From: Marinobacterium jannaschii DSM 6295
GTDB taxonomy: Bacteria; Pseudomonadota; Gammaproteobacteria; Pseudomonadales; Balneatricaceae
Length of the DNA: 64,000 bases
Assembly: GCF_000620085.1 (NCBI RefSeq)
Contig: NZ_JHVJ01000022.1
Location: forward strand, 62,001-126,000
Direction: 5' to 3'
Shown here: positions 18,916 through 29,013 of the stretch, piece after piece
How positions within the stretch are numbered: the first letter of the stretch is position 1
How the letters are laid out: every line of letters starts with the position of its first letter
The notes under the pieces: model-generated
What the model was told of the DNA's origin: nothing
Database searches by the model: none
Seen by the model: the letters and a program-made list of their open reading frames with translations, nothing else
Program-made: the position numbers and the translations under genes

Positions 18916-18946
18916 AAAAAGCGCAGCCCGGAGGGCTGCGCTTTTT
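18916..18946. terminator. Bidirectional terminator between the CsgG-like operon and fba
   Basis: A 9-bp GC-rich stem GCGCAGCCC (18921-18929) with GGGCTGCGC (18933-18941), flanked by A5 and T5, serving both convergent genes. Confidence 0.88.
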
Positions 18947-18964
18947 ATTGCCTGACGGAAAGGA

Positions 18965-20017
18965 TCAGGCCAGTTCGCCACGCTCGTAACGATCAGCCAT
19001 CTCTTCCAGAGAAACAGCAGTGATCTTGCTGGCATTACCCGCAGCACCAAAGGCTTCATAGCGGTCGATACAGATATCGGTCATCGCCTGCATGCTGGCT
19101 TTCAGGTATTTACGCGGATCAAACTCGGATGGGTTTTCCGCCATAAAGCGACGGATCGCGCCGGTAGAAGCAAGACGCAGGTCAGTATCGATATTGACCT
19201 TACGTACACCGTGCTTGATACCTTCAACGATCTGCTCAACCGGCACACCGTAAGTCTCAGGGATTTCGCCACCGAACTCATTGATAATCGCCAGCCACTC
19301 CTGAGGTACAGAAGAGGAACCGTGCATTACCAGGTGAGTGCCCGGGATCGCATCGTGGATCGCTTTGATGCGATCGATCGCCAGGATGTCACCTGTTGGC
19401 GGACGGGTGAACTTATAGGCACCGTGGGAAGTACCGCAGGCGATCGCCAGGGCATCAACGCCGGTCTTGGCTACGAAATCCTTGGCTTCTTCCGGATCAG
19501 TCAGCATCTGGTCGTGAGACAGGGTACCTTCAGCACCGACACCGTCTTCCTCACCCGCCTGTCCTGTTTCCAGGGAACCCAGGCAGCCCAGCTCGCCTTC
19601 CACGGAAACACCGCAGGCATGAGCCATCTCAACAACACGACGGGTTACATCAACGTTGTACTCGTAGTCGGATGGCGTCTTGCCATCTTCACGCAGTGAG
19701 CCATCCATCATTACTGAGGAGAAGCCCATTGCGATAGAGCGCTGGTTCACAGACGGAGAAGTACCGTGATCCTGATGCATACATACCGGAATATGCGGGA
19801 ATTCAGCGATAGCTGCCAGAATCATATGACGCAGGAAGTTGGAACCGGCGTACTTGCGTGCACCTGCAGAAGCCTGAACAATCACCGGAGAATCGGTCTT
19901 GTCAGCGGCTTCCATAATCGCGCGCATCTGTTCCAGGTTATTGACGTTAAAAGCCGGAATGCCATAGCCGTTCTCGGCGGCGTGGTCCAGCAGCTGACGC
20001 ATGGAGATCAGAGCCAT
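18965..20017 (-). CDS. fba: Fructose-bisphosphate aldolase, class II
   Basis: A 350-residue zinc-dependent aldolase that interconverts fructose-1,6-bisphosphate with dihydroxyacetone phosphate and glyceraldehyde-3-phosphate. Motifs include [12 protein letters not shown] (catalytic Asp and zinc His), [29 protein letters not shown] and [11 protein letters not shown]. It is the class IIB long form found with Calvin-cycle-like and Pseudomonas operons. The ATG at 20017 has AAAGGGTGAC upstream. It is the last gene of tkt-epd-pgk-fba. Confidence 0.96.
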   Translation of the reverse strand: MALISMRQLLDHAAENGYGIPAFNVNNLEQMRAIMEAADKTDSPVIVQASAGARKYAGSNFLRHMILAAIAEFPHIPVCMHQDHGTSPSVNQRSIAMGFSSVMMDGSLREDGKTPSDYEYNVDVTRRVVEMAHACGVSVEGELGCLGSLETGQAGEEDGVGAEGTLSHDQMLTDPEEAKDFVAKTGVDALAIACGTSHGAYKFTRPPTGDILAIDRIKAIHDAIPGTHLVMHGSSSVPQEWLAIINEFGGEIPETYGVPVEQIVEGIKHGVRKVNIDTDLRLASTGAIRRFMAENPSEFDPRKYLKASMQAMTDICIDRYEAFGAAGNASKITAVSLEEMADRYERGELA

Positions 20018-20051
20018 CTTGTCACCCTTTTAATTTGCTAACCGTTGTTAC

Positions 20052-20096
20052 TCAGGCCAAAGCCTGATGCAAGTGGCAGCGATTATAACCGCTGCC
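20052..20096. other. Tandem intercistronic hairpins between pgk and fba
   Basis: Two hairpins: TCAGGC (20052-20057) with GCCTGA (20062-20067), and GGCAGCG (20075-20081) with CGCTGCC (20090-20096). No T run follows, so they more likely affect mRNA processing or stability than termination. Confidence 0.4.
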
Positions 20097-20108
20097 GATC
20101 GTTAAGCG

Positions 20109-21275
20109 TTACTCTGCAGCACGCGCTTCCAGCATGGCTACCGCAGGCAATACCTTACCTTCGACGAACTCAAGGAATGCGCCACCACCGGTAGAGATAT
20201 AAGAAACCTTGTCAGCGATATCGTACTTATCCACTGCAGCCAGGGTGTCACCGCCCCCTGCAATGGAGAAGCCGTTATTCTCTGCAATCGCCAGAGACAG
20301 CGCCTTGGTGCCTTCTCCGAACTGATCAAACTCAAATACGCCCACCGGGCCATTCCAGATAATAGTACCGGCTTCTTTCAGCATTGCGGCCAGGCTTGCC
20401 GCTGATTCAGGACCAATATCCAGGATCATCTCGTCCTCAGCCACATCATCGGCTGATTTGATGACAGCTTCTGCGGATTCAGCAAACTCTTTAGCAACCA
20501 CCACATCGACTGGGATAGGCACGTTTACCTTCTCCATCAGTGCCTGTGCTGCCGGAATCAGATCTTCTTCATACAGGGACTTACCTACTGGCTTGCCTGC
20601 CGCTGCCAGGAACGTATTGGCGATACCACCCCCGACGATCAACTGGTCAACCTTGTCGGACAGGGTTTCCAGTACAGTCAGCTTAGTAGAAACCTTAGAG
20701 CCGCCGACAATTGCGGCCAGTGGGCTGGCTGGCGCATTCAGGGCCTTCGCCAGTGCATCCAGCTCGCCTGCCAGCAGAGGGCCGGCGCAGGCAACAGGTG
20801 CGAATTTGGCAACACCGTGGGTAGACGCCTGGGCACGGTGAGCCGTACCAAAAGCATCCATCACATAGACATCACACAACGCAGCCATCTGCTTAGACAG
20901 GGCTTCGTCATCTTTCTTCTCACCGGCATTGAAGCGTACGTTTTCCAGCAGCACCAGCTCACCTTCGCCAACCTCGACGCCACCATCCAGCCAGTCTTTC
21001 ACCAGCGGAACCGGGCGCTGCAACAAACCGGAAATGTACTCCGCAACCGGTGCCAGGCTGTATTTCTCTTCGTACTCACCTTCGGTCGGACGTCCCAGGT
21101 GAGACATCACCATCACTTTAGCACCGGCTTTCAACGCCAGCTCGATGGTTGGCAGAGAAGCACGAATACGTGCGTCGGAAGTAACCTGGCCATCCTTGAC
21201 CGGTACGTTGAGGTCTTCACGGATCAGAACGCGCTTGCCGCTCAGATCCAGATCCGTCATCTTCAGTACGCTCAT
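20109..21275 (-). CDS. pgk: Phosphoglycerate kinase
   Basis: A 388-residue enzyme transferring phosphate between 1,3-bisphosphoglycerate and ADP. Family motifs are [67 protein letters not shown] and the nucleotide-loop GGGDTLAAV. The length is normal. It lies between epd and fba in the conserved gammaproteobacterial glycolytic order, 69 bp after epd with a hairpin/T-run terminator in that gap that may lower read-through. Confidence 0.97.
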   Translation of the reverse strand: MSVLKMTDLDLSGKRVLIREDLNVPVKDGQVTSDARIRASLPTIELALKAGAKVMVMSHLGRPTEGEYEEKYSLAPVAEYISGLLQRPVPLVKDWLDGGVEVGEGELVLLENVRFNAGEKKDDEALSKQMAALCDVYVMDAFGTAHRAQASTHGVAKFAPVACAGPLLAGELDALAKALNAPASPLAAIVGGSKVSTKLTVLETLSDKVDQLIVGGGIANTFLAAAGKPVGKSLYEEDLIPAAQALMEKVNVPIPVDVVVAKEFAESAEAVIKSADDVAEDEMILDIGPESAASLAAMLKEAGTIIWNGPVGVFEFDQFGEGTKALSLAIAENNGFSIAGGGDTLAAVDKYDIADKVSYISTGGGAFLEFVEGKVLPAVAMLEARAAE

Positions 21276-21304
21276 TAAAGTGTCCTGTATGGATTAAATT
21301 TCAT

Positions 21305-21336
21305 AAAAAATCAGCCTGAACACAGGTTCAGGCTGA
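21305..21336 (-). terminator. Intra-operon terminator or attenuator after epd
   Basis: An 11-bp perfect stem TCAGCCTGAAC (21311-21321) with GTTCAGGCTGA (21326-21336) and a 4-nt loop. On the minus strand it is followed by TTTTTT, so it can stop transcription between epd and pgk. Confidence 0.75.
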
Positions 21337-21344
21337 GGGAATTC

Positions 21345-22361
21345 TTAACGCAGGTTCAGCCAGTAGCGGGCCACATCCAACATACGGTTGGCAAAGCCCC
21401 ACTCGTTATCGAACCAGCACAACAACTTGATCATAGTGCCGCCGGATACCCGGGTCTGGGTGGCATCAACAATGCCCGAACGCGGATCGCGGTTAAAGTC
21501 TACTGAAGCATGAGGCTCGTCGGTATAGCCCAATAGTCCGGAAAGCGGGCCATGGGCGGCCTGACGCAGAACCCGGTTAACCTCTTCAGCGCTGCACTCC
21601 TGGCGTACATTGACTGCCAGGTCCATCAGCGAGACATTGATCGTCGGTACCCTCAGGTGCAGACATTCAAAGCGCCCGGCCAGATGGGGCAGCAGACGAT
21701 CGATCCCCTTATCCAGTCCGGTATCGACCGGAATAATCGAATGCAGGGCACTGCGGGTCAGTCGCAGATCCGTCTGGTGATAGCTGTCGATAACCGGCTG
21801 GTCATTCATCGCTGAGTGCACGGTTGTCGTGACACCGTTTTCAATTCCGAAAGCCTCGTCCAGCAGCTGCAGCAGGGGCACCACGCAGTTGGTGGTACAG
21901 GAGGCTGCGGATACGACTGTATGCGAGGCTTTAACCAGATGCTGGTTCAGGCCAAAGACCACAGTGGCATCGACCTCGGCAGTCGCAGGCTGGGAAAACA
22001 GCAGGCGACGCGCGCCTTTAGCCAGATGCAGCTCGGCGGTGTGGCGGTCGTTAAATGCACCGGAGCACTCCAGCACCAGATCTACATCCAGCTCCTTCCA
22101 GGGCAGGTTACGCGGATCTTCCTCGTTGAGGACCAGTATCGCATCCTGATTGATCTTAAGATGCCGACCGTCATGCTCTACCGGAAAGGGGAAGCGTCCG
22201 TGGGTGGTATCATAACGTGTCAGATAAGTGACGGTGTCGATATCCGACAGTTCATTCAGTGCAACGACTTCGAACTGATCCCGATAGCCGCTTTCATAGA
22301 TCGCACGCAGGACCGACTGACCGATCCGCCCATAACCGTTAATCGCTACCCGATAGGACAT
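21345..22361 (-). CDS. epd: Erythrose-4-phosphate dehydrogenase (GapB/Epd family)
   Basis: A 338-residue NAD-dependent dehydrogenase of the GAPDH superfamily. It has the NAD fold INGYGRIGQSVLRA, the catalytic cysteine motif SAASCTTNC and the C-terminal DNEWGFANRMLD. Sequence details such as TTTVHSAMNDQPVIDSYH and TRSALHSIIPVDT resemble Epd, which makes 4-phosphoerythronate for pyridoxal phosphate synthesis, more than glycolytic GapA. Its place between tkt and pgk supports Epd, as in Escherichia and Pseudomonas. A GAPDH role cannot be ruled out. Confidence 0.88.
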   Translation of the reverse strand: MSYRVAINGYGRIGQSVLRAIYESGYRDQFEVVALNELSDIDTVTYLTRYDTTHGRFPFPVEHDGRHLKINQDAILVLNEEDPRNLPWKELDVDLVLECSGAFNDRHTAELHLAKGARRLLFSQPATAEVDATVVFGLNQHLVKASHTVVSAASCTTNCVVPLLQLLDEAFGIENGVTTTVHSAMNDQPVIDSYHQTDLRLTRSALHSIIPVDTGLDKGIDRLLPHLAGRFECLHLRVPTINVSLMDLAVNVRQECSAEEVNRVLRQAAHGPLSGLLGYTDEPHASVDFNRDPRSGIVDATQTRVSGGTMIKLLCWFDNEWGFANRMLDVARYWLNLR

Positions 22362-22415
22362 TCACTACACTCAACAGAACGAGGGCCAGTATAGATACCA
22401 GCCCCCGGAACAACA

Positions 22416-24410
22416 TCAGATTACAGACTTAACTTTCTCTGCAACGTTTTCGACGGTAAAGCCGAAGTGCTTGAACAGCTCACCGGCCGGTGCGGACTCA
22501 CCGAAAGTAGTCATACCGACGATAGCGCCATTCAGGCCAACGTACTTGTACCAGAAGTCAGCCTGCAGCGCTTCGACTGCAACACGTGCGGTCACTGCAG
22601 ATGGCAGTACGGATTCACGGTACTCAGCATCCTGCTTGTCGAACAGGCCGGTTTCAGGCATGGAGACAACACGTGCCTTAACGCCATCAGCCGCCAGAGC
22701 TTCCGCCGCATCCATCGCCAGCCCGACTTCGGAGCCGGTTGCGATCAGGATCGCATCTGGCTGACCGTCAGTGTCACGCAGGATGTAACCACCGCGCTTG
22801 ATATTTGCGATCTGCTCAGCCGTACGCGCATGGTGAGGCAGTCCCTGACGGGAGAAGACCATCGCGGTCGGGCCGTCAGTACGCTCCAGCGCGGCTTTCC
22901 AGGCAACGGCGGATTCAACCGCGTCACATGGACGCCATGTGCTCATGTTCGGGGTATGACGCAGATTGGCAACCTGCTCGATTGGCTGGTGAGTCGGACC
23001 ATCTTCGCCCAGACCGATAGAATCGTGGGTATAAACGTGGATCGCACGCTGCTTCATCAGGGCAGCCATACGCAGGGCGTTACGGGCGTACTCCATAAAT
23101 ACCAGGAAGGTTGCACCGTACGGTACGAAACCACCGTGCAGGGCAATACCGTTCATGATGGCGGACATACCGAACTCACGTACGCCGTAGAACAGATAGT
23201 TGCCGGAGGCGTCTTCTTTGGAGACACCCTTGGCACCGGACCACAGGGTCAGGTTAGAACCGGCCAGGTCAGCGGAACCACCCAGCAGCTCAGGCAGCAT
23301 TGGCGCGTAAGCGTTAATCGCATTTTGGGAGGCTTTACGGGAAGCGATGGTATCGCCCTTCTCCGCCACTGCAGCGATATAGGCTTCAGCCTTCTCGGAG
23401 AAATCGGCTGGCAGTTCGCCAGAGATACGACGCAACAGTTCATCAGCCAGTTCAGGGAACTCAGCACGGTAGGCAGACAGGCGTTCGTTCCACTCGTTCT
23501 CCGCGTGGCTACCCGCTTCTACTGCATTCCAGTCAGCGTAAAGATCTTCAGGTACTTCGAAGGCGGCATGAGTCCAGCCCAGACGCTCGCGGGTCAGCTT
23601 GATCTCGTCGTCACCCAGCGGGGCACCGTGGCAATCTTCCTTGCCTTCTTTATTAGGGGAGCCGAAACCGATGATGGTTTTACAGCAGATCAGGGTTGGC
23701 TGTTCAGTATTGGCCTTGGCCTGACTGATCGCATCGCGGATCTGGTCAGGGTTGTGACCGTCGATGTTCGGGATCACCTGCCAGCCGTAAGACTCGAAGC
23801 GCTTAACGTTGTCGTCGGTGTACCAGCCTTCCACTTCACCGTCGATAGAGATGCCGTTGTCATCCCAGAACGCGATCAGCTTGCCCAGACCCAGGGTACC
23901 GGCCAGGGAACAGGCTTCGTGGGAGATACCTTCCATCAGGCAGCCGTCGCCCATAAACGCATAGGTGTTATGGTCAACGATGTCGTGGCCGTCGCGGTTG
24001 AACTGTGCCGCCAGGATTTTCTCTGCCACCGCCATACCGACAGCGTTGGTAATACCCTGGCCCAGCGGACCGGTAGTGGTTTCAACGCCCGGGCAGTAAC
24101 CGTATTCCGGGTGGCCGGCCGTTTTAGAGTGCAGCTGACGGAAGTTTTTCAGGTCATCGATGGATACATCGTAACCGGTCAGGTGCAGCAGAGAGTAGAT
24201 CAGCATAGATCCGTGGCCATTAGACAGCACAAAACGGTCGCGGTTGAACCACTGCGGGTTAGCCGGGTTGTGCTGCATAAAGTCGTTCCACAGTACCTCG
24301 GCAATATCCGCCATACCCATTGGGGCACCCGGGTGACCGGACTTGGCTTTCTGAACGGCGTCCATGCTCAGCGCGCGGATTGCGTTGGCAAGTTCTCTAC
24401 GAGAGGACAT
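22416..24410 (-). CDS. tkt: Transketolase
   Basis: A 664-residue thiamine-diphosphate enzyme of the pentose phosphate pathway. Visible features are [21 protein letters not shown], the thiamine/metal motif [13 protein letters not shown] to [10 protein letters not shown], the pyrimidine-domain segment [17 protein letters not shown]-like ([11 protein letters not shown]), and [19 protein letters not shown]. Length and motifs match TktA. It is the first gene of tkt-epd-pgk-fba and is divergent from metK across a 309-bp gap. Confidence 0.97.
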   Translation of the reverse strand: MSSRRELANAIRALSMDAVQKAKSGHPGAPMGMADIAEVLWNDFMQHNPANPQWFNRDRFVLSNGHGSMLIYSLLHLTGYDVSIDDLKNFRQLHSKTAGHPEYGYCPGVETTTGPLGQGITNAVGMAVAEKILAAQFNRDGHDIVDHNTYAFMGDGCLMEGISHEACSLAGTLGLGKLIAFWDDNGISIDGEVEGWYTDDNVKRFESYGWQVIPNIDGHNPDQIRDAISQAKANTEQPTLICCKTIIGFGSPNKEGKEDCHGAPLGDDEIKLTRERLGWTHAAFEVPEDLYADWNAVEAGSHAENEWNERLSAYRAEFPELADELLRRISGELPADFSEKAEAYIAAVAEKGDTIASRKASQNAINAYAPMLPELLGGSADLAGSNLTLWSGAKGVSKEDASGNYLFYGVREFGMSAIMNGIALHGGFVPYGATFLVFMEYARNALRMAALMKQRAIHVYTHDSIGLGEDGPTHQPIEQVANLRHTPNMSTWRPCDAVESAVAWKAALERTDGPTAMVFSRQGLPHHARTAEQIANIKRGGYILRDTDGQPDAILIATGSEVGLAMDAAEALAADGVKARVVSMPETGLFDKQDAEYRESVLPSAVTARVAVEALQADFWYKYVGLNGAIVGMTTFGESAPAGELFKHFGFTVENVAEKVKSVI

Positions 24411-24719
24411 TCAATCTACTCCTGGGGTAAACCCAAAACAATTAATAAACGGTGGAAATCCAAAGGCGTAATTTTCTCCCAGATAAACGTTTGCATCAAA
24501 TGGGAAACCACATTTTTCTTCAAAAATGAGTGAAATTCATAAACTGAATGGTTTTTTTCATCTGTTTTCGGACTTCACATCATGCAATCAGGACGTGACC
24601 TAGCTAAAATACTCCGTTTAGAAATCCACAGAGCGGCAGCAGCAGGGAAAGACTCCCGGCCTGACTCTCCGTCAGATGCTCTGCCACCACCTGATTCTTT
24701 TTGAGGATGTTTAACTGAA
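24411..24719. promoter_or_regulatory. Divergent tkt/metK intergenic region with a candidate structured metK leader
   Basis: This 309-bp gap contains no gene. Close to metK a compact three-way-junction-like fold can be drawn: P1 CAGAGC (24629-24634) with GCTCTG (24678-24683), P2 GGGA (24645-24648) with TCCC (24654-24657), and P3 CTGAC (24661-24665) with GTCAG (24671-24675). An alternative pairing GGCAG (24635-24639) with CTGCC (24681-24685) would disrupt P1, and a U-rich stretch follows at about 24695-24702. A minimal frame ATG-TTT-AAC-TGA (24707-24718) ends one base before the metK start. It matches no SAM or SAH riboswitch class that I can recognise. Confidence 0.35.
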
Positions 24720-25910
24720 ATGAGCGAATACAGCTTGTTCACATCCGAATCTGTGTCCGAGGGTCACCCGGACAAGATTGCGGACCAGATCTCCGACGCC
24801 GTTCTCGATGCCATTATCAGCGAAGATAAGTACGCCCGCGTAGCCTGCGAAACACTGGTAAAAACCGGTGTTGCCGTTGTCTCCGGTGAGATCAGCACAT
24901 CTGCCTGGGTCGATCTGGAAGACCTGGTTCGTAAAGTGATCTGTGACATTGGCTATACCTCCTCTGACGTGGGCTACGACGGCGAAACCTGTGGTGTGAT
25001 CAACATCATCGGCAAGCAGTCTATCGATATCGCCCAGGGTGTTGACCGCTCTAAGCCTGAAGACCAGGGTGCCGGCGACCAGGGCCTGATGTTTGGCTAT
25101 GCATCTAACGAAACTGACGTACTGATGCCTGCACCGATCACCTACGCCCACCGTTTGGTTGAGCGTCAGGCCGAAGCGCGGAAATCCGGCCTGTTGCCAT
25201 GGCTGCGTCCGGACGCCAAGTCCCAGCTGACCTTCCGTTACGAAAACGGTAAGCCGGTGGCTGTTGACGCACTGGTTCTGTCCACCCAGCACAACCCGGA
25301 CGTTTCCCAGGCTGACCTGCGCGAAGCGGTGATGGAACTGATCGTTAAGCATGTCATTCCTGCGGAATGGATCACTAACGACACTAAATTCCATATCAAC
25401 CCAACCGGTAACTTCGTGATCGGCGGTCCTGTCGGTGACTGTGGCCTGACCGGTCGTAAGATCATCGTCGACACTTACGGTGGTATGGCGCGTCACGGTG
25501 GCGGAGCCTTCTCCGGCAAAGACCCGTCCAAGGTTGACCGTTCAGCAGCCTACGCCGGCCGTTATGTTGCTAAAAACGTTGTTGCAGCAGGCCTTGCGGA
25601 CCGTTGTGAGATCCAGGTCTCCTACGCGATCGGTGTTGCAGAGCCAACGTCTGTATCAATCAATACCTTTGGCACCGGCAAGATCTCTGACGACAAGATT
25701 ATCCAGCTGGTTCGCGAGCACTTCGATCTGCGTCCGTTCGCGATCACCAAGATGCTTGATCTGCTGCACCCGATGTACCGCGCCACTGCGGCTTACGGTC
25801 ACTTCGGACGCGATCCTTACGAGATGGAAGTTAACGGTGAAACCTTCACCGCCTTCACCTGGGAACGCACAGATAAGGCCGATGCACTGCGCGCAGCCGC
25901 CGGCCTCTGA
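24720..25910 (+). CDS. metK: S-adenosylmethionine synthetase
   Basis: A 396-residue enzyme making S-adenosylmethionine from methionine and ATP. Motifs are [20 protein letters not shown] at the N-terminus, [12 protein letters not shown], the P-loop-like [19 protein letters not shown] and [18 protein letters not shown]-like C-terminus. The length is as expected. The ATG at 24720 is fixed by conservation; the only GAGG lies 13 bases upstream, longer than usual. A strong terminator follows, so it is probably monocistronic. Confidence 0.97.
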   Translation: MSEYSLFTSESVSEGHPDKIADQISDAVLDAIISEDKYARVACETLVKTGVAVVSGEISTSAWVDLEDLVRKVICDIGYTSSDVGYDGETCGVINIIGKQSIDIAQGVDRSKPEDQGAGDQGLMFGYASNETDVLMPAPITYAHRLVERQAEARKSGLLPWLRPDAKSQLTFRYENGKPVAVDALVLSTQHNPDVSQADLREAVMELIVKHVIPAEWITNDTKFHINPTGNFVIGGPVGDCGLTGRKIIVDTYGGMARHGGGAFSGKDPSKVDRSAAYAGRYVAKNVVAAGLADRCEIQVSYAIGVAEPTSVSINTFGTGKISDDKIIQLVREHFDLRPFAITKMLDLLHPMYRATAAYGHFGRDPYEMEVNGETFTAFTWERTDKADALRAAAGL

Positions 25911-25923
25911 GTCAGATAAATGT

Positions 25924-25953
25924 AAAAAAGGCACCTTCGGGTGCCTTTTTTTC
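25924..25953 (+). terminator. Terminator of metK
   Basis: Stem AAAAAAGGCACC with GGTGCCTTTTTT around a stable TTCG tetraloop, followed by further T residues. Confidence 0.92.
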
Positions 25954-25967
25954 AGTCTTTTCAGCGA

Positions 25968-25996
25968 TTGACGGAGATCCCCTGCCACCGTGTAAT
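25968..25996 (+). promoter_or_regulatory. Sigma-70 promoter for the GGDEF/EAL gene
   Basis: TTGACG (25968-25973), a 17-bp spacer, and TGTAAT (25991-25996). Predicted initiation near 26003 lies 25 bp upstream of the ATG at 26028. Confidence 0.55.
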
Positions 25997-26027
25997 CTAG
26001 CCTCGAATCTATGACTAAAGTATTACA

Positions 26028-28148
26028 ATGCGTCTTAGCAATATCAGTATACGCCGCAAGCTCATCCTGCAGGTTCTGGTCCTTATTGCCGGAATCAGTG
26101 CCACATCAGGCCTCGCCTTCTACCTGACCCAGCAGGATATTATCAATGAGCGTAAAGGCCGGCTAAAGCATATTGTTGAGGCCGGCATCAGCCAGATCCG
26201 CGGCCTGCACAACGAATTACAGCTGGGTGACCTCACGGCAACTGAATATCAGCAGCGGCTGAGACAGTTTGTCCACCACAGTCACTTTAAAGACAATGGC
26301 TACCTGTTCCTCTACTCCGACCAAGGCATCAATATTGCTCACCCGGTGATGGCTCAGCTGGAAGGCACTAATGTACTTCAGGCGCAGGATCCCGGTATCC
26401 GTCGTGCCGCCGAACTGATGATCAGCAAAACCCTGAGCAACGGCGAACTATACTGGCAACTGGCCTGGCCGCGCACACCAGACAGCCCGCCGGTACCGAA
26501 GATCGGGTACGCTGAGCATATTCCCGAGCTGCAGCTGATTCTGGCAAGCAGCCTCTATCTCGATGATCTGCAGCCTCTGAAAACCCGGCGCATGATCTAC
26601 TTTGCCTGCCTTACCGCTCTGATTCTTGCGCTCTCGCTGTTTGTTGCGCTCCGCATCAGTCGAAATATCAGCCGTCCACTGAAACGCCTGTCCGGCCTGA
26701 TGCACGCACTGTCCCAGGGTGACCTGAAGCATGAATCTGTCAGGGAAGAGCGGCGGGATGAGCTGGGAGCCATGAGTGAAGCCGTTGATTGCTTCCGTGA
26801 ACATATGCTGGAAAACAACAGGCTGCGGGAAGCACACGAGGAGATCCGCTTCCTGCAGGAGTTCGACCCGGCCACCCGGCTGCTGAACAGACAATCTTTC
26901 GGCCTGGCCGTGCAACGGGAAATTCACCGCGCCCGCTATATCCAGTCCGGCCTGACCTCAATGGTTATCCGCTTCCCCCTGCTGCGGGAGATCGCCATAC
27001 ATCAGGGCAACGCGCATCGCGACCAGATGTTGCTTTGTCTCAGTCAGCGCATTCGCAGCCACCTGCAGGTTGATGACCTGCTGGCCAGGCTCTCCGATGA
27101 CAGCTTTGGCATTTTGCTGCGCGATCAGGCCGATCTGATATCACTGGAACAACGCATCAACCAGATTATCGAGACCTGCGCTGCACCGATCGAACTGTCC
27201 GACGGCTTGCTGCAGCTTAAGCCTCATCTGGGCATCAGCAGCTACCCTCACAATGGGGACCATGAGTTCCAGTTGATAGGCCGGGCTGAGATCGCCGCCC
27301 ATGAAGCGACCCAGCGGGAACAGCCTTTTGTCTGGTTTGACAATATGCGGGAAGGTACCCGGCAGCAGATCGAATTATGGCAGGACCTGCAGATCGCCCT
27401 CGACAGTCACCAGCTCAGGCTGGTGTTTCAGCCGCTCTACGATCTGGCCAGCGGCCAGATGAACTGCGCCGAAGTCCTGCTCCGCTGGCAACATCCGGAA
27501 AAGGGCGCCATCTCACCCGCCCACTTTATTCCTGTAGCCGAACAGAACGGTATTATCAGTGCGGTCGATCACTGGGTACTGGACGCCGTTGCCAGGCAAT
27601 GCCGGGAGTGGCTCAGCGGGCAGATATCGTTCCCCCGCCTTTCCATCAACTTGTCCGCCATCAGCTTTCTGCAGCATGACTTTGAAGAAAGGCTGCAGCA
27701 GACCTTTGCTCAATATAATGTGCCGCTCAGGCTGATCCAGCTGGAGCTGACCGAGGGGGTGCTGATCAACGACTTCGCTCAGGTATCCAACCGGATCGAA
27801 CGCCTGCACCGGGCCGGCATCCGCATCGCCATTGACGACTTCGGAACCGGTTACTCCTCCCTCAGCCGGCTGAAAAACCTGCCGGTAGACAGCGTTAAGA
27901 TCGATCGTTCCTTTGTCGAGGAGATTGAGCACAACCACTCCGACCGGATGATCGTCGAAGCCGTGGTGCTGATCGCAAAGGGGATGGGACTGAAATCCAT
28001 CGCCGAAGGTATCGAGACAGAGCAGCAACTGGAGTGGCTGCGACAGCTCGGCTGTGATGGCGTTCAGGGCTTCCTGCTCAGCCGTCCGTTGCAGAAAGCT
28101 GATTTCACCGCCCTGCTGGAGCAAGATCTGATGTCAGAAGTAGAGTAG
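26028..28148 (+). CDS. Membrane-bound GGDEF/EAL protein with Cache sensor; probable c-di-GMP phosphodiesterase
   Basis: A 706-residue inner-membrane protein. Two transmembrane helices (~12-32 and ~188-208) flank a periplasmic single-Cache-like sensor domain (KDNGYLFLYSDQGINIAHP). A HAMP domain (~209-262) follows, then a GGDEF domain with the degenerate signature SDDSF, unlikely to make c-di-GMP, and a C-terminal EAL domain (~455-700). In the EAL domain the signature is EVLLRW rather than EALLRW, but ELTEG, IDDFGTGYSSL, KIDRSF and AEGIET are intact, so phosphodiesterase activity is plausible. It is followed by rsmE after 32 bp. FleQ, a known c-di-GMP receptor, is encoded in the same window. 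Confidence 0.9.
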   Translation: MRLSNISIRRKLILQVLVLIAGISATSGLAFYLTQQDIINERKGRLKHIVEAGISQIRGLHNELQLGDLTATEYQQRLRQFVHHSHFKDNGYLFLYSDQGINIAHPVMAQLEGTNVLQAQDPGIRRAAELMISKTLSNGELYWQLAWPRTPDSPPVPKIGYAEHIPELQLILASSLYLDDLQPLKTRRMIYFACLTALILALSLFVALRISRNISRPLKRLSGLMHALSQGDLKHESVREERRDELGAMSEAVDCFREHMLENNRLREAHEEIRFLQEFDPATRLLNRQSFGLAVQREIHRARYIQSGLTSMVIRFPLLREIAIHQGNAHRDQMLLCLSQRIRSHLQVDDLLARLSDDSFGILLRDQADLISLEQRINQIIETCAAPIELSDGLLQLKPHLGISSYPHNGDHEFQLIGRAEIAAHEATQREQPFVWFDNMREGTRQQIELWQDLQIALDSHQLRLVFQPLYDLASGQMNCAEVLLRWQHPEKGAISPAHFIPVAEQNGIISAVDHWVLDAVARQCREWLSGQISFPRLSINLSAISFLQHDFEERLQQTFAQYNVPLRLIQLELTEGVLINDFAQVSNRIERLHRAGIRIAIDDFGTGYSSLSRLKNLPVDSVKIDRSFVEEIEHNHSDRMIVEAVVLIAKGMGLKSIAEGIETEQQLEWLRQLGCDGVQGFLLSRPLQKADFTALLEQDLMSEVE

Positions 28149-28180
28149 AATCCTGCTTTTTTGTGACTGTGGATAAGACC

Positions 28181-28909
28181 ATGCGGATTCCTCGCTTCTA
28201 TCAACCGGCCGAGCTGGCCACCGGACTTGAGTTTGAGCTGGATGACAATGCGGTACAGCATATCGCCCGCGCATTGAGAATGCGTCCGGGCGAACTGATT
28301 CAGCTTTTCAACAACAGCGGCTCAGAATACACCGCCGAGCTGTTACAGGTGGAGAAGCGTCGTGTCAGCGTCCGCATCACAGATATAGCCACACCCGCTG
28401 TCGAATCCCCCTTGGCCGTTCATATCGGCCAGGTGATCTCGCGGGGCGAACGTATGGACTATGCCGTCCAGAAGGCGACCGAGATGGGCATGCAGAGCAT
28501 GACCCCGTTATTCAGTGAGCGCTGCGAGGTACGGCTGAATGAAGACCGGCAGGAAAAGCGCATTCGCCACTGGCAACAGATTGCCATCAGCGCCAGTGAA
28601 CAAAGCGGCCGTACCCGGGTCCCAAAGATCGAAGACACCAGCCAGTTGAAGCAGTGGCTGCAGCAGTGTGACGCTGAACTAAAGTTAGTCATGCATCACC
28701 ATAGCGCACAACCGCTGGGACAGCTGGACAAGCCTGCCTCCGTGGCCCTGTTGATCGGCCCAGAAGGCGGCCTGACCGAAACCGAAGTTGAACTGGCTAT
28801 TGCAGCCGGGTTCCAGCCACTGGCGCTCGGCCCAAGGGTCATGCGGACAGAGACCGCTCCGGTTGCCGCACAGGCGATTCTGCAGCAGCTCTGGGGCGAT
28901 ATCAGCTAA
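28181..28909 (+). CDS. rsmE: 16S rRNA (uracil1498-N3)-methyltransferase RsmE
   Basis: A 242-residue SPOUT-fold methyltransferase with an N-terminal PUA-like domain (HIARALRMRPGE) and the C-terminal knot motifs LLIGPEGGLTETEVE and LGPRVMRTETAPVAA that bind S-adenosylmethionine. It methylates U1498 of 16S rRNA in the 30S subunit. The ATG at 28181 (MRIPRFYQP) matches the family start; a GTG six codons upstream is unlikely. It precedes gshB, as in many gammaproteobacteria. Confidence 0.95.
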   Translation: MRIPRFYQPAELATGLEFELDDNAVQHIARALRMRPGELIQLFNNSGSEYTAELLQVEKRRVSVRITDIATPAVESPLAVHIGQVISRGERMDYAVQKATEMGMQSMTPLFSERCEVRLNEDRQEKRIRHWQQIAISASEQSGRTRVPKIEDTSQLKQWLQQCDAELKLVMHHHSAQPLGQLDKPASVALLIGPEGGLTETEVELAIAAGFQPLALGPRVMRTETAPVAAQAILQQLWGDIS

Positions 28910-29013
28910 GCACCGGCCGCAGTGCAATTCCACAACAGAGTTTTCACTGCCTTCATCGCCCGTCGCAGGGTACACTCTTCAGATCATCGCGATATAACGA
29001 GACAGGATTTTAT

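Noticed and set aside
22467-24533. A 688-codon open frame on the plus strand opposite tkt
   Set aside because: It is the antisense of a clear transketolase gene; its long openness comes from the GC-rich codon use, and it has no recognisable domain or ribosome-binding site.
24629-24683. Known SAM or SAH riboswitch upstream of metK
   Set aside because: The fold lacks the conserved cores I know for those classes; it is reported only as an unclassified candidate leader.
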